From contig NZ_JBKAHK010000005.1 in NCBI RefSeq assembly GCF_046298265.1, forward strand, positions 1 to 64,000: 64,000 nucleotides of DNA, read 5' to 3'. Every line of letters begins with the position of its first letter. The stretch's first letter is position 1. Source of the stretch: Gillisia xinjiangensis. Its GTDB lineage: Bacteria > Bacteroidota > Bacteroidia > Flavobacteriales > Flavobacteriaceae. Of this stretch, positions 16,479 to 25,368 are shown in pieces. A program made the translations under genes and the position numbers. Under the pieces are notes generated by a model, which made no database searches, had not been told where the DNA came from, and worked only from the letters and a program-made list of their open reading frames with translations.

Positions 16479-18149
16479 ATGATGTACAGGCTTTCAAACA
16501 TATTGATATTCCTTTTTAGTACTGTACTGATAAGTTCCTGTAGTATTCAAAAACCATTTAAAACCTTTCCAGATCTTACCGGAATTGAGAATATTGATAC
16601 CCTTCGGGTTCAACATAATGATAGCCTGTTTTCCATTGGAAAGAACACACTCCTTAAAAACGAGTATGGGATATGGGAATTGTATTTGGAAGGAAATGCC
16701 CTGGAACGTGGGCTAAAGGGCGGAAGTCTTACCCGTGAATTAATGCACATCCAGGAAGAAGCAATTATGAGCAAAATCCAAAGCCTGGTGCCTAAAGAAG
16801 GATATCAGAAATTTCTAAAAAAAGTTGTGGCTTTTTTTAACCGAAAACTGTACCTGCATGTTACTGAAGAGTATAAAGCTGAGATCTATGGAGTTTCCAG
16901 GTTTGCACTTGAAAAAGATGATAATTTTGCATCTTCTTATTTGCAATCCCTTTATCTTCATGGGGCGCATGATATTGGACATGCATTACAGGATTTGATG
17001 TTGGTTGGATGTACTTCTTTCGCTGCCTGGGATTCTAAAACTCAGGACGGACAGTTAATGCTAGGACGGAATTTCGATTTTTACGTAAACGATGAATTCG
17101 CCCGGGAAAAGATAGTAGCTTTTATCAATCCCGAAAAGGGCCATAAATTCATGATGTATACCTGGGGCGGAATGATAGGAGCAGTAAGCGGAATGAATGA
17201 AAAAGGCCTTTCGGTTACCATAAATGCCGGAAAATCGAATATACCATTAATGGCAAAAACGCCAATTTCACTGGTTGCCAGGGAAATACTTCAATATGCA
17301 GAAACCACTGTTGAAGCGATTGAGATCGCCAAAAAAAAAGAGGTTTTTGTTTCTGAAGCCATTATGATAGGAAGCGCCAGGGAACAAAAAGCACTGTTAA
17401 TAGAAGTTTCTCCAAGGAATTTTGGAGTTTATGAAGTTGAAAATGCTGATGAGCTAATATGCAGCAACCATTTTCAAAGCGCTGAATATACAGGAGATAG
17501 AAGGAATTTAAAAACCATTGAAGAAAGTCATACCCAATACAGGTTTGATAGAATGGAGGAATTGCTGTCACAAAATGATAAGCTCACTCCCGATAAAGCT
17601 GCAGCGATCTTAAGAAATACGGAAGGTTTAGAAGGTTCAAAATTGGGGTATGGAAATGAGAAAGCCATAAATCAATTGCTGGCGCATCATGGGATCCTAT
17701 TTAAGCCAGATGCACGAAAAGTATGGGTTTCTGCCAATCCATATCAATTGGGAGCATTTGTAGCTTATGATCTGGTAGCTGCTTTCCAAAAATTCGAGCA
17801 GGGAAATGTGGCTGAAAGTGTTGCAGATATTGCTGAAAGTATTCCGGAAGCCGATTTTGTGAATTCTAAAGAGTTCAGGGACTATGAAAAATTCAGGAAG
17901 TTAAATGAAGAAATTAAGTACGCCATTTCTTCGGAAGAAAACATTTCAGAAAAAAAGCTGGATCAATTGATACTTTTAAATCCATATTACTGGAAAGCCT
18001 ATTCTATGGCCGGGCAGTATTATTTTCAGAAAAGGAATTTTAGGAAGGCTGTCATTTATTTTAAACAGGCATTGCATAGGGAAGTACCCACAAGTCTTGA
18101 TGAACAATATCTTGAAAAAATGATCAAAAAAAGTTATAGAAAACTATAG
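16479..18149 (+). CDS. C45-family (acyl-CoA:6-APA acyltransferase-like) Ntn-hydrolase lipoprotein
   Basis: 556 residues. It has a lipoprotein signal with lipobox LISSC (Cys21), so it is probably anchored in the envelope. Cys178 in LVGCTSFAAWD, followed by GQLMLGRNFDFY and a later GMNEKGLSVTINAG, matches the N-terminal-nucleophile core of penicillin acyltransferase-like C45 proteins. In such enzymes Cys becomes N-terminal after self-cleavage, which here would release about 157 mature residues. The C-terminal 60 residues resemble a TPR hairpin (YWKAYSMAGQYYFQKRNFRKAVIYFKQAL). Probable role: acyl transfer or hydrolysis of the exported polyene or its carrier lipid. Confidence 0.82.
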   Translation: MMYRLSNILIFLFSTVLISSCSIQKPFKTFPDLTGIENIDTLRVQHNDSLFSIGKNTLLKNEYGIWELYLEGNALERGLKGGSLTRELMHIQEEAIMSKIQSLVPKEGYQKFLKKVVAFFNRKLYLHVTEEYKAEIYGVSRFALEKDDNFASSYLQSLYLHGAHDIGHALQDLMLVGCTSFAAWDSKTQDGQLMLGRNFDFYVNDEFAREKIVAFINPEKGHKFMMYTWGGMIGAVSGMNEKGLSVTINAGKSNIPLMAKTPISLVAREILQYAETTVEAIEIAKKKEVFVSEAIMIGSAREQKALLIEVSPRNFGVYEVENADELICSNHFQSAEYTGDRRNLKTIEESHTQYRFDRMEELLSQNDKLTPDKAAAILRNTEGLEGSKLGYGNEKAINQLLAHHGILFKPDARKVWVSANPYQLGAFVAYDLVAAFQKFEQGNVAESVADIAESIPEADFVNSKEFRDYEKFRKLNEEIKYAISSEENISEKKLDQLILLNPYYWKAYSMAGQYYFQKRNFRKAVIYFKQALHREVPTSLDEQYLEKMIKKSYRKL

Positions 18150-18152
18150 TAT

Positions 18153-19433
18153 ATGTTGGACCAATCAAGAACATCAATTCAAAATATAAAGCAAATTCAA
18201 TGGTTGGAGCTGCAAAAGCAACTTCTTTATCTTCAGTGGAACAGTAAATTTTATCAGCAAAAATTCAAAGAATTTGATATCGACGTGAATAATATAGTCA
18301 CTTATGAAGATTTACGTCGAATCCCAATTACCTCCAAAGAAGATCTCCAGCGTTTCAATGAAGATTTTATTTGTGTCCCAAAAACCGAAATTATCGATTT
18401 TGTAACGACTTCCGGCACTTTGGGAAAACCGGTCAATTTGGCGCTGAATGAACCCGATTTGGAACGTCTTGCCTTAAATGAAATGCGATCTTTTGAATTG
18501 GTAGGTGTAAAAAAAGAAGATGTTGTACAAATAACCACTACTCTGGACAGGCGCTTTATGGCCGGGATGGCTTATTTTTTGGGCCTGCGGAAACTCGGTG
18601 CGGGAATTGTGCGTACCGGCAGCGGATTGCCACAATTGCAATGGGATTCCATAGAGCGTTTCAAACCCAATTATCTGGTAGCGGTTCCTTCCTTTCTGCT
18701 TAAAATGATTGAATATGCCATAGAACATAAAATAGATTATAAAAACTCAATACTAAAGGCTGCGGTTTGCATTGGAGAACCCATCCGGAACCTGGATAAT
18801 TCATTGAATGCCTTAGGAACAAAAATCGCAGATCTGTGGAATATTGAATTGTTTTCCACCTATGCCTCTACAGAAATGGCCACTGCTTTTACCGAATGCA
18901 AATTTCACAATGGAAATCACATCCAGCCGGATCTTATATTTACTGAAATACTCAATAAAGCAGGAGGACACGTAAAAGAAGGAGAACCCGGGGAGTTGGT
19001 AATTACAACTTTGCAAAATCAAACGATGCCCTTGCTGCGTTTTGCAACCGGTGATATACTCACATATTCTGAAAAACCCTGTGAATGCGGAAGGAACACG
19101 CTTAGGCTAAGTTCCTTGATTGGCCGAAAAAGCCAGATGATAAAACTAAAGGGAACAACTGTATATCCTCAAAACATCATTGAAGTATTGAATGGATTGG
19201 ATGAAATAAAGAATTTTGTGATTGAAGCCAAAAAAGGAATTGCCGGCGTGGATGAAGTCATTGTGAAAATTCCCGATACTTTTTCTACAGATTATGTGCT
19301 CTTACTGAAAGATGCCTTTAAAGCAAAAATCCTTGTCACTCCAAAAATCGAGCGGGTTTCGGAAGCAAAGATCAACGAATTGAAAAATCAGAAAGATGCT
19401 GTTAAAGCGAAGGTTTTTCTTGATCACAGATGA
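18153..19433 (+). CDS. PaaK-like aryl-CoA/adenylate-forming ligase
   Basis: 426 residues, similar to phenylacetate-CoA ligases. The AMP-binding P-loop is FVTTSGTLGKPVNLAL, with a later YASTEMATAFTEC and the hinge/C-terminal domain SLIGRKSQMIKLKGTTVYPQNI. PCECGR is a typical PaaK cysteine block. The likely reaction is ATP-dependent activation of 4-coumarate (from the ammonia-lyase in the same cluster) to a CoA or ACP thioester, i.e. starter loading. It follows the C45 gene after 3 bp. Confidence 0.88.
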   Translation: MLDQSRTSIQNIKQIQWLELQKQLLYLQWNSKFYQQKFKEFDIDVNNIVTYEDLRRIPITSKEDLQRFNEDFICVPKTEIIDFVTTSGTLGKPVNLALNEPDLERLALNEMRSFELVGVKKEDVVQITTTLDRRFMAGMAYFLGLRKLGAGIVRTGSGLPQLQWDSIERFKPNYLVAVPSFLLKMIEYAIEHKIDYKNSILKAAVCIGEPIRNLDNSLNALGTKIADLWNIELFSTYASTEMATAFTECKFHNGNHIQPDLIFTEILNKAGGHVKEGEPGELVITTLQNQTMPLLRFATGDILTYSEKPCECGRNTLRLSSLIGRKSQMIKLKGTTVYPQNIIEVLNGLDEIKNFVIEAKKGIAGVDEVIVKIPDTFSTDYVLLLKDAFKAKILVTPKIERVSEAKINELKNQKDAVKAKVFLDHR

Positions 19434-19487
19434 ACTTTAATCCCATAATATGTAACAATTGTTACTATGCACTTATAACCTGTTATG

Positions 19488-19495
19488 TATTTTTG
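19488..19495 (+). promoter_or_regulatory. Candidate -7 box before the sterol-desaturase gene
   Basis: TATTTTTG fits TAnnTTTG and lies 47 bp before the TTG start of the next gene. The -33 element is not clear; an ATTG at 19458-19461 is too far away. The gene has a 109 bp upstream gap, unlike the packed genes before it, so its own promoter is reasonable. Confidence 0.4.
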
Positions 19496-19542
19496 CATCT
19501 TACGTCTAAGGTGTAACATAATTTTTTAAAATTTGACAATCG

Positions 19543-20451
19543 TTGGAAAAGTACCTTAATATAATACTGGAATCTTTCACTGGCTATTTCAATTATCTGG
19601 TTCAGGAGATTTCCAATCCATCCTGGAATAATTACTTCTACTGGCTTATTGCGGTGTCCTTGTTGGTTTGGTTTGTTGAAATTCTTATTCCATGGAGAAC
19701 TAACCAGAAGATCTTCCGAAAAGGTTTCTGGCTCGACAGTTTTTATATTCTTTTTAATTTCTTCCTCTTTTCTCTGATAGGATTTAATGCGATTTCCAAC
19801 GTGGGAGTGGAGCTTTTTAATGATTTTTTAGGCCTGTTTGGGATAGAGAATATCGTGGCTTTTAAGGTGCAAACCTGGCCTGCATGGAGTCAGTTATTAG
19901 TGATGTTTTTCATTGCCGATTTTATTCAGTGGAACATTCACCGCCAATTACACCGGCAGCCGTGGTTATGGGAATTTCATAAAGTGCATCACAGCGTGAA
20001 AGAAATGGGTTTTGCTGCACAGTTCAGGTTTCATTTTATGGAAACCATCGTCTACAAAACCGTACAATATATTCCGCTGGCTATGATTGGTTTTGGCATC
20101 CAGGAATTCTTTGTGGTGCATATGTTTTCTGTTTTTGTGGGGCATTTGAATCATGCAAATGTGGGATGGAATTACGGAGCTTTTGGATATATCTTTAACA
20201 ATCCAAAAATGCATATCTGGCACCATTCAAAAGAGCTTCCGAAAGAACATCCCTACGGAATGAACTACGGACTTTCTTTAAGTATCTGGGATTATTTATT
20301 CGGAACGGCTTATGTCCCCAGCGATGGAAAGAATATTGAACTGGGATTTCATGGAGATGAGGATTTTCCCGAAGATTTCAAAAATCAGCTGATTTTTCCC
20401 TTCAGAAAAAAAGCCAAAGCTTCCCAACAGGAAATTTCAAAACAGGCTTAA
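19543..20451 (+). CDS. Sterol desaturase/fatty acid hydroxylase family protein
   Basis: 302 residues, integral membrane di-iron oxygenase family. His clusters: HRQLHRQ, FHKVHHS, HLNHAN and MHIWHH, with at least three hydrophobic segments. The start is TTG at 19543 (MEKYLN), since no ATG precedes the first membrane helix. It lies last in the rightward cluster and ends at a strong terminator, so it may hydroxylate or desaturate the polyene or its lipid. A general membrane-lipid role cannot be excluded; a paralogue sits at 42681-43604. Confidence 0.85.
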   Translation: MEKYLNIILESFTGYFNYLVQEISNPSWNNYFYWLIAVSLLVWFVEILIPWRTNQKIFRKGFWLDSFYILFNFFLFSLIGFNAISNVGVELFNDFLGLFGIENIVAFKVQTWPAWSQLLVMFFIADFIQWNIHRQLHRQPWLWEFHKVHHSVKEMGFAAQFRFHFMETIVYKTVQYIPLAMIGFGIQEFFVVHMFSVFVGHLNHANVGWNYGAFGYIFNNPKMHIWHHSKELPKEHPYGMNYGLSLSIWDYLFGTAYVPSDGKNIELGFHGDEDFPEDFKNQLIFPFRKKAKASQQEISKQA

Positions 20452-20476
20452 TAATAAAGTAATAAACATATATTAA

Positions 20477-20508
20477 CCCCACAGATTTTACAAACTGTGG
20501 GGTTTTTT
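20477..20508 (+). terminator. Rho-independent terminator closing the polyene cluster
   Basis: Perfect 8-bp stem CCCCACAG/CTGTGGGG around a 10-nt A/T loop, followed by TTTTTT. It sits 25 bp after the sterol-desaturase stop and separates the polyene cluster from the acyl-CoA carboxylase operon. Confidence 0.9.
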
Positions 20509-20681
20509 CGTTTGTTTTTAAAAAATCTCAAAACCTGAAATATTATAAATTAAATAGAGGCATCTGAAAGAATTCATAGACTGCTTTTTATAGCATTTTC
20601 CTGAGATTATCCTATAAATAGCATTCATAATTTTCTATATTTACAGCATTTGCTGAAAAGCAGGGTTTAAAAATTAATAAT

Positions 20682-21191
20682 ATGCAAAACAGATATAAGG
20701 TCATCGTAAATGATTCGCTGGAATACAATTTCGGAAATGAAGAAATATCCTCTTTAGATACACAAAAAATCGCTCCAACTAAATTTCACGTTTTAAAGGA
20801 AGGTCGTTCTTTCAAGGCTGAAATTTTAGAAGCTGCCTTCAATAAAAAAACGTATTCGGTTAAGATCAATTCCAATATTTATGAAGTGGTTATCTCCAAT
20901 GAACTCGATCTTCTTATCGAAGAAATGGGCTTGTCTTTGGGCGAGGCGGTAGTTGTGAACGATATTAAGGCACCTATGCCGGGATTGATCCTGGATGTAA
21001 ATATAAAAGAAGGGGATGCCGTAAAAGAGGGAGATTATTTGCTTGTTCTGGAAGCGATGAAAATGGAAAACACCTTAACCGCACCCAGGGACGGGGTAGT
21101 GAAATCAATTTCTGTTAAAAAAGGAGAAACGGTTGAAAAAAATCAGTTATTGATAGAGATGGACGCCCCCCAGCATCCGAAGGGGGAGTAA
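20682..21191 (+). CDS. Biotin carboxyl carrier subunit of an acyl-CoA carboxylase
   Basis: 169 residues. The C-terminal 75 residues form a biotinyl domain with the biotinylated Lys in VLEAMKMENTLTAP and the first strand IKAPMPGLILDVNIKEGD. The N-terminal half is a small beta domain as in propionyl-CoA or acyl-CoA carboxylase carriers. It heads an operon with biotin carboxylase and carboxyltransferase genes, so it accepts CO2 on biotin and passes it to the acyl-CoA. Confidence 0.92.
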   Translation: MQNRYKVIVNDSLEYNFGNEEISSLDTQKIAPTKFHVLKEGRSFKAEILEAAFNKKTYSVKINSNIYEVVISNELDLLIEEMGLSLGEAVVVNDIKAPMPGLILDVNIKEGDAVKEGDYLLVLEAMKMENTLTAPRDGVVKSISVKKGETVEKNQLLIEMDAPQHPKGE

Positions 21192-21286
21192 TAAAAAATT
21201 CCATTTACATGAATATGGTATAAATAATTGGCTATGAAGATCATCAAATAGAATTGATGTTTTCTGGTGAAAATTAAATTGAATAA

Positions 21287-22726
21287 ATGAAAAAAATATT
21301 AATAGCCAATCGCGGGGAGATTGCCTTAAGGGTTATGAAAACGGCTCAAAAAATGGGCATCAAGACAGTTGCTGTTTTTTCTACTGCCGACAGGAATGCA
21401 CCTCACGTTAAATTTGCAGATGAAGCTGTTTGCATTGGCGAAGCTCCTTCAAATGAATCGTATTTATTGGGCGATAAAATAATAGAAGTCGCAAAGGAAT
21501 TAAAGGTGGATGGAATACATCCCGGATATGGTTTTCTCTCTGAAAATGCCGATTTTGCTGAAAAAGTGGAGAAAAATGGTATCACCTGGATTGGCCCGGG
21601 TTCCAAAGCGATCCGGATTATGGGAAGTAAACTTGCAGCAAAAGATGCTGTAAAAAACTTTGGAATACCTATGGTTCCCGGAATTGATGAGGCAATTACA
21701 GATGTTGAAAAGGCCAAGAAAATCGCAAATGAAATTGGTTTTCCAATTTTGATAAAAGCCTCTGCAGGAGGTGGCGGAAAAGGGATGCGGATAGTGGAAC
21801 AGGAGATGGATCTGGAAGACCAAATGAAACGTGCCATCAGTGAGGCGGTATCCGCCTTTGGAGATGGAGCTGTTTTTATCGAAAAATATATTTCCTCTCC
21901 GCGGCATATTGAGATTCAGATCCTGGCCGATACTCACGGAAATACACTTCATCTTTTTGAACGGGAATGCAGCATACAAAGGAGACATCAAAAAGTGGTG
22001 GAAGAAGCACCTTCTGTGGTTTTAACGGAAGAAATCCGTAAAAAAATGGGGGATGCGGCAATTAAAGTCGCTCAGGCCTGTGATTATGTAGGAGCGGGAA
22101 CTGTTGAGTTTTTGCTGGATGAAAACAAGAATTTTTATTTTCTGGAAATGAATACAAGGTTACAGGTGGAACATCCGGTGACCGAATTTATAACCGGGAT
22201 AGATCTGGTAGAACAACAAATAAAAGTAGCGTGGGGTGAAACTCTCGCCTTTTCACAACAGGATTTGAAGATCTCCGGACACGCTGTTGAACTGCGAATT
22301 TATGCCGAAGACCCTTTGGATGATTTTATGCCCAGTGTGGGAACCCTGGAGCGTTACAGAACTCCGAGTGGCGAAGGAATTCGTCTCGACGACGGATTTG
22401 AGGAAGGAATGGAAGTGCCCATTTATTACGACCCGATGCTTGCTAAACTCATCACCTACGGGAAGAGCAGGGAAGAAGCTATACAGTTAATGCTGAAAGC
22501 GATCAAAAACTATGAGGTAAAAGGAGTGATGACCACCCTTCCGTTTGGAAAATTTGTCTTTGAGCATGAAGCCTTCCGAAGCGGAAATTTCGATACCCAC
22601 TTTGTGAAGAATTATTATTCTGCAGATAAACTGCATTCTGAGATTGAAGAGGAAGCAAAACTCGCTTCTCTTGTTGCGTTACAACAGTATTTGAAGGATC
22701 AGGAATTGTTGCGTTTACCGAATTAA
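21287..22726 (+). CDS. Biotin carboxylase subunit of acyl-CoA carboxylase
   Basis: 479 residues, ATP-grasp fold. KKILIANRGEIALRV at the N-terminus, HPGYGFLSENADFA, the glycine-rich KASAGGGGKGMR loop, HIEIQILAD, the RECSIQRRHQKVVEEAPS signature and MNTRLQVEHPVTE are all intact. It carboxylates the biotin of the neighbouring carrier protein with bicarbonate and ATP. It is 10 bp from the carboxyltransferase start. Confidence 0.95.
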   Translation: MKKILIANRGEIALRVMKTAQKMGIKTVAVFSTADRNAPHVKFADEAVCIGEAPSNESYLLGDKIIEVAKELKVDGIHPGYGFLSENADFAEKVEKNGITWIGPGSKAIRIMGSKLAAKDAVKNFGIPMVPGIDEAITDVEKAKKIANEIGFPILIKASAGGGGKGMRIVEQEMDLEDQMKRAISEAVSAFGDGAVFIEKYISSPRHIEIQILADTHGNTLHLFERECSIQRRHQKVVEEAPSVVLTEEIRKKMGDAAIKVAQACDYVGAGTVEFLLDENKNFYFLEMNTRLQVEHPVTEFITGIDLVEQQIKVAWGETLAFSQQDLKISGHAVELRIYAEDPLDDFMPSVGTLERYRTPSGEGIRLDDGFEEGMEVPIYYDPMLAKLITYGKSREEAIQLMLKAIKNYEVKGVMTTLPFGKFVFEHEAFRSGNFDTHFVKNYYSADKLHSEIEEEAKLASLVALQQYLKDQELLRLPN

Positions 22727-22735
22727 AGAGATACT

Positions 22736-24277
22736 ATGAGCCAAAATAAAGAGGAATTAAAGAATAAAATTGCGGAGGCACATTTAGGCGGCGGTGAAAA
22801 ACGGATCGCCAAACAGCACCATCAAAAGAAATTAACCGCCAGGGAACGGGTGGATTATTTACTGGATGAAGGTTCTTTTGAAGAGATTGGAATTCTGGTT
22901 ACGCACCGTACAACCGATTTTGGAATGGAAAACCAAAAGTTCTACGGGGATGGTGTTGTAACCGGTTATGGAACTATTAACAGCCGGCTGGTTTATGTTT
23001 TTGCTCAGGATTTCACGGTTTTTGGAGGATCTTTATCTGAAACTCACGCCGAAAAAATATGCAAAGTAATGGATCATGCGATGAAGGTGGGAGCTCCTAT
23101 AATTGGTTTGAATGATTCTGGCGGTGCAAGGATCCAGGAAGGAGTGCGTTCTTTGGGTGGTTATGCCGATATTTTTTACAGAAATGTGCAGGCTTCCGGA
23201 GTTATTCCGCAAATATCTGCAATTATGGGCCCCTGTGCAGGAGGTGCGGTTTATTCCCCTGCGATGACAGATTTTACTTTGATGGTACAGGATACCAGTT
23301 ATATGTTTGTTACCGGGCCAAATGTGGTAAAAACGGTGACCAATGAAAATGTAACTTCTGAAGAGCTGGGAGGTGCAAGTACACATTCTACTAAATCTGG
23401 CGTAACGCATCTCACTTCTGTGAGTGATATCGCCTGTTTGGAAGATATTAAAAAACTGCTGAGTTACCTTCCGCAGAACAATAAGGAAACCACTGAAAAG
23501 CTGCCCTTTGTATTTGAGGATGAACACCGGGAAAAGCTCGATAATATTGTGCCGGACAGCTCTAATAAGCCTTATGACATGCATGAGGTTATCAAGGGTA
23601 TTATCGACGCAGATTCCTTTTTTGAGATCCATAAGAATTATGCCGAAAATATTATTGTTGGGTTTGCAAGATTAGGCGGGCGAAGTATTGGAATTGTGGC
23701 AAATCAACCCATGAGCCTTGCCGGGGTATTGGATGTTGATTCCTCTAAAAAAGCGGCAAGATTTACACGTTTTTGTGATTGTTTTAATATTCCTCTTTTG
23801 GTACTGGTGGATGTTCCGGGATTTTTACCGGGTACAGATCAGGAATGGAACGGTATCATCCTTCACGGCGCCAAACTGCTTTATGCACTTAGCGAAGCCA
23901 CTGTGCCGCGGGTTACGGTTATCACGAGGAAAGCTTATGGAGGTGCTTATGATGTGATGAATTCCAAACACATAGGAGCCGATCTTAATTTTGCCTGGCC
24001 AACTGCTGAAATTGCAGTAATGGGAGCAAAAGGTGCCAGTGAGATTATTTTCAGGAAAGAGATTCAGGAAGCTGAGAATCCGGAGTTGAAATTATCTGAA
24101 AAAGAAACCGAATATGCCGAAAAATTTGCCACTCCATTTGAAGCGGCACAACGAGGATTTATAGATGAGGTGATTATGCCTAAGGATACACGAAGAAAAT
24201 TACTAAAAGCCTTTAGTATGCTGGAAAATAAAAAGGTGTTACGGGCAGACAGGAAACACGGGAATATTCCGCTATAA
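22736..24277 (+). CDS. Acyl-CoA carboxylase carboxyltransferase subunit (PccB-like)
   Basis: 513 residues. Two crotonase-fold halves: LNDSGGARIQEGVRSLGGYADIF and IMGPCAGGAVYSPAMTDF in the first, VDVPGFLPGTDQEWNGIILHGAKLLYA and RKAYGGAYDVMNSKH in the second. This layout is that of propionyl-/methylcrotonyl-type carboxyltransferases. Propionyl-CoA to methylmalonyl-CoA is the most likely reaction; a role in supplying malonyl units to the nearby polyene cluster is possible but not shown. Confidence 0.92.
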   Translation: MSQNKEELKNKIAEAHLGGGEKRIAKQHHQKKLTARERVDYLLDEGSFEEIGILVTHRTTDFGMENQKFYGDGVVTGYGTINSRLVYVFAQDFTVFGGSLSETHAEKICKVMDHAMKVGAPIIGLNDSGGARIQEGVRSLGGYADIFYRNVQASGVIPQISAIMGPCAGGAVYSPAMTDFTLMVQDTSYMFVTGPNVVKTVTNENVTSEELGGASTHSTKSGVTHLTSVSDIACLEDIKKLLSYLPQNNKETTEKLPFVFEDEHREKLDNIVPDSSNKPYDMHEVIKGIIDADSFFEIHKNYAENIIVGFARLGGRSIGIVANQPMSLAGVLDVDSSKKAARFTRFCDCFNIPLLVLVDVPGFLPGTDQEWNGIILHGAKLLYALSEATVPRVTVITRKAYGGAYDVMNSKHIGADLNFAWPTAEIAVMGAKGASEIIFRKEIQEAENPELKLSEKETEYAEKFATPFEAAQRGFIDEVIMPKDTRRKLLKAFSMLENKKVLRADRKHGNIPL

Positions 24278-24302
24278 ATTATCAAGGTAAAAGTTTCAGG
24301 TA

Positions 24303-24333
24303 CCCCGTCTTGATTTAAATCCTGACGGGGTTT
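24303..24333 (+). terminator. Terminator after the carboxylase operon
   Basis: Stem CCCCGTC/GACGGGG with a 14-nt A/T-rich loop, followed by a TTTAATTTTA tract, 26 bp after the carboxyltransferase stop. The U tract is imperfect. Confidence 0.7.
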
Positions 24334-24461
24334 AATTTTAAACCCGTTTTTATAGATACTATTCCGTCCGGGTGAGATTTCATCGGTCGGTATTCCGGGA
24401 TATTTCTTTCTTTGACAAATCACGTGAGTTTTCTGCGAAGGAATGATAAATTCAATAATTT

Positions 24462-25094
24462 TTAAGATTGTTTATTTTCAGAAGAAAGTGTAAAAGAGGG
24501 CAGTGAAATTTTATATTTTACAACTACCAGTCGTATACTTATAACAATAAGCGAGGTAACTATATAGATTACATCTGTATTGACCCCTAAATCATACAGG
24601 ATCACGAATGTCAGCGCACCAAGAATGGAAGCTGTTGCGTAAATTTCCTTCCTGAAGATCACCGGGATCTCGTTACATAAAATATCACGTATCACTCCTC
24701 CAAAAGTTCCTGTCATAGCTCCAATAGCTATAGAAACTATTGGACTAAGGCCATTTTGAATTCCCGTTTCCACTCCTGTTATAGTGAAAATTCCGAGTCC
24801 AATGGTATCGAACAGAAAAAGTGAGGTTTTTAGATAATTGATCTTATTTCTAAAGATGATTGCAAGAATTGTTACGAGTCCTATTAAGTACATATAAATG
24901 GTGTTTTCCATCCACATAACAGGGGTGTTACCCAGCAGTATATCCCTAAGCGTTCCACCTCCAATAGAGGTCACAAAAGCTATTATGAAAATTCCGAAAA
25001 GATCAAGTTTTCGGTGCATCGCGGCTAAAGCTCCAGAAATAGCAAAAGCCATGGTTCCCAGTAAATCGAGTATGTTAAAGAGAGATATTTCCAT
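24462..25094 (-). CDS. TRIC/UPF0126 (YicG-like) membrane channel family protein
   Basis: 210 residues with about seven membrane helices. The family's duplicated glycine motif is present twice: IGGGTLRDILLGNTPV and TFGGVIRDILCNEIPV. Members act as trimeric cation or glycine-related channels; the substrate in bacteria is not settled. The ATG at 25094 is preferred over a TTG two codons earlier. It is a lone gene between the carboxylase operon and trxB, in the opposite direction to both. Confidence 0.88.
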   Translation of the reverse strand: MEISLFNILDLLGTMAFAISGALAAMHRKLDLFGIFIIAFVTSIGGGTLRDILLGNTPVMWMENTIYMYLIGLVTILAIIFRNKINYLKTSLFLFDTIGLGIFTITGVETGIQNGLSPIVSIAIGAMTGTFGGVIRDILCNEIPVIFRKEIYATASILGALTFVILYDLGVNTDVIYIVTSLIVISIRLVVVKYKISLPSFTLSSENKQS

Positions 25095-25368
25095 TTTCAA
25101 GGCAAAGGTACTTTTTAAAGGTATATTTTAAAGCAAACATTTGAGTTTTTAGAAATTATGGCATAAATTGAACTTTGTTAATCTTAATCAAAAGTCAAAA
25201 CTAACCAGAAATTACTGTAAGGTTAAGGCTAAAGTTCCTACTTTTACAGTATTAAATTTATATGAAACATCCATGAGAGTAAAATTTCTCACACAGGAGA
25301 ATGATTATTTGGATGTTACTTCCGATAGCTATCGGGAGACCGCTAAAACAATAATAAAAACAGATGAA

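Noticed and set aside
21403..21991. 144- and 163-codon minus-strand frames inside the biotin carboxylase gene
   Set aside because: Shadows of the biotin carboxylase sequence; composition matches a reversed coding strand.
23033..23632. 199-codon frame on the minus strand inside the carboxyltransferase gene
   Set aside because: It is antisense to a well conserved coding region and shows no family pattern.
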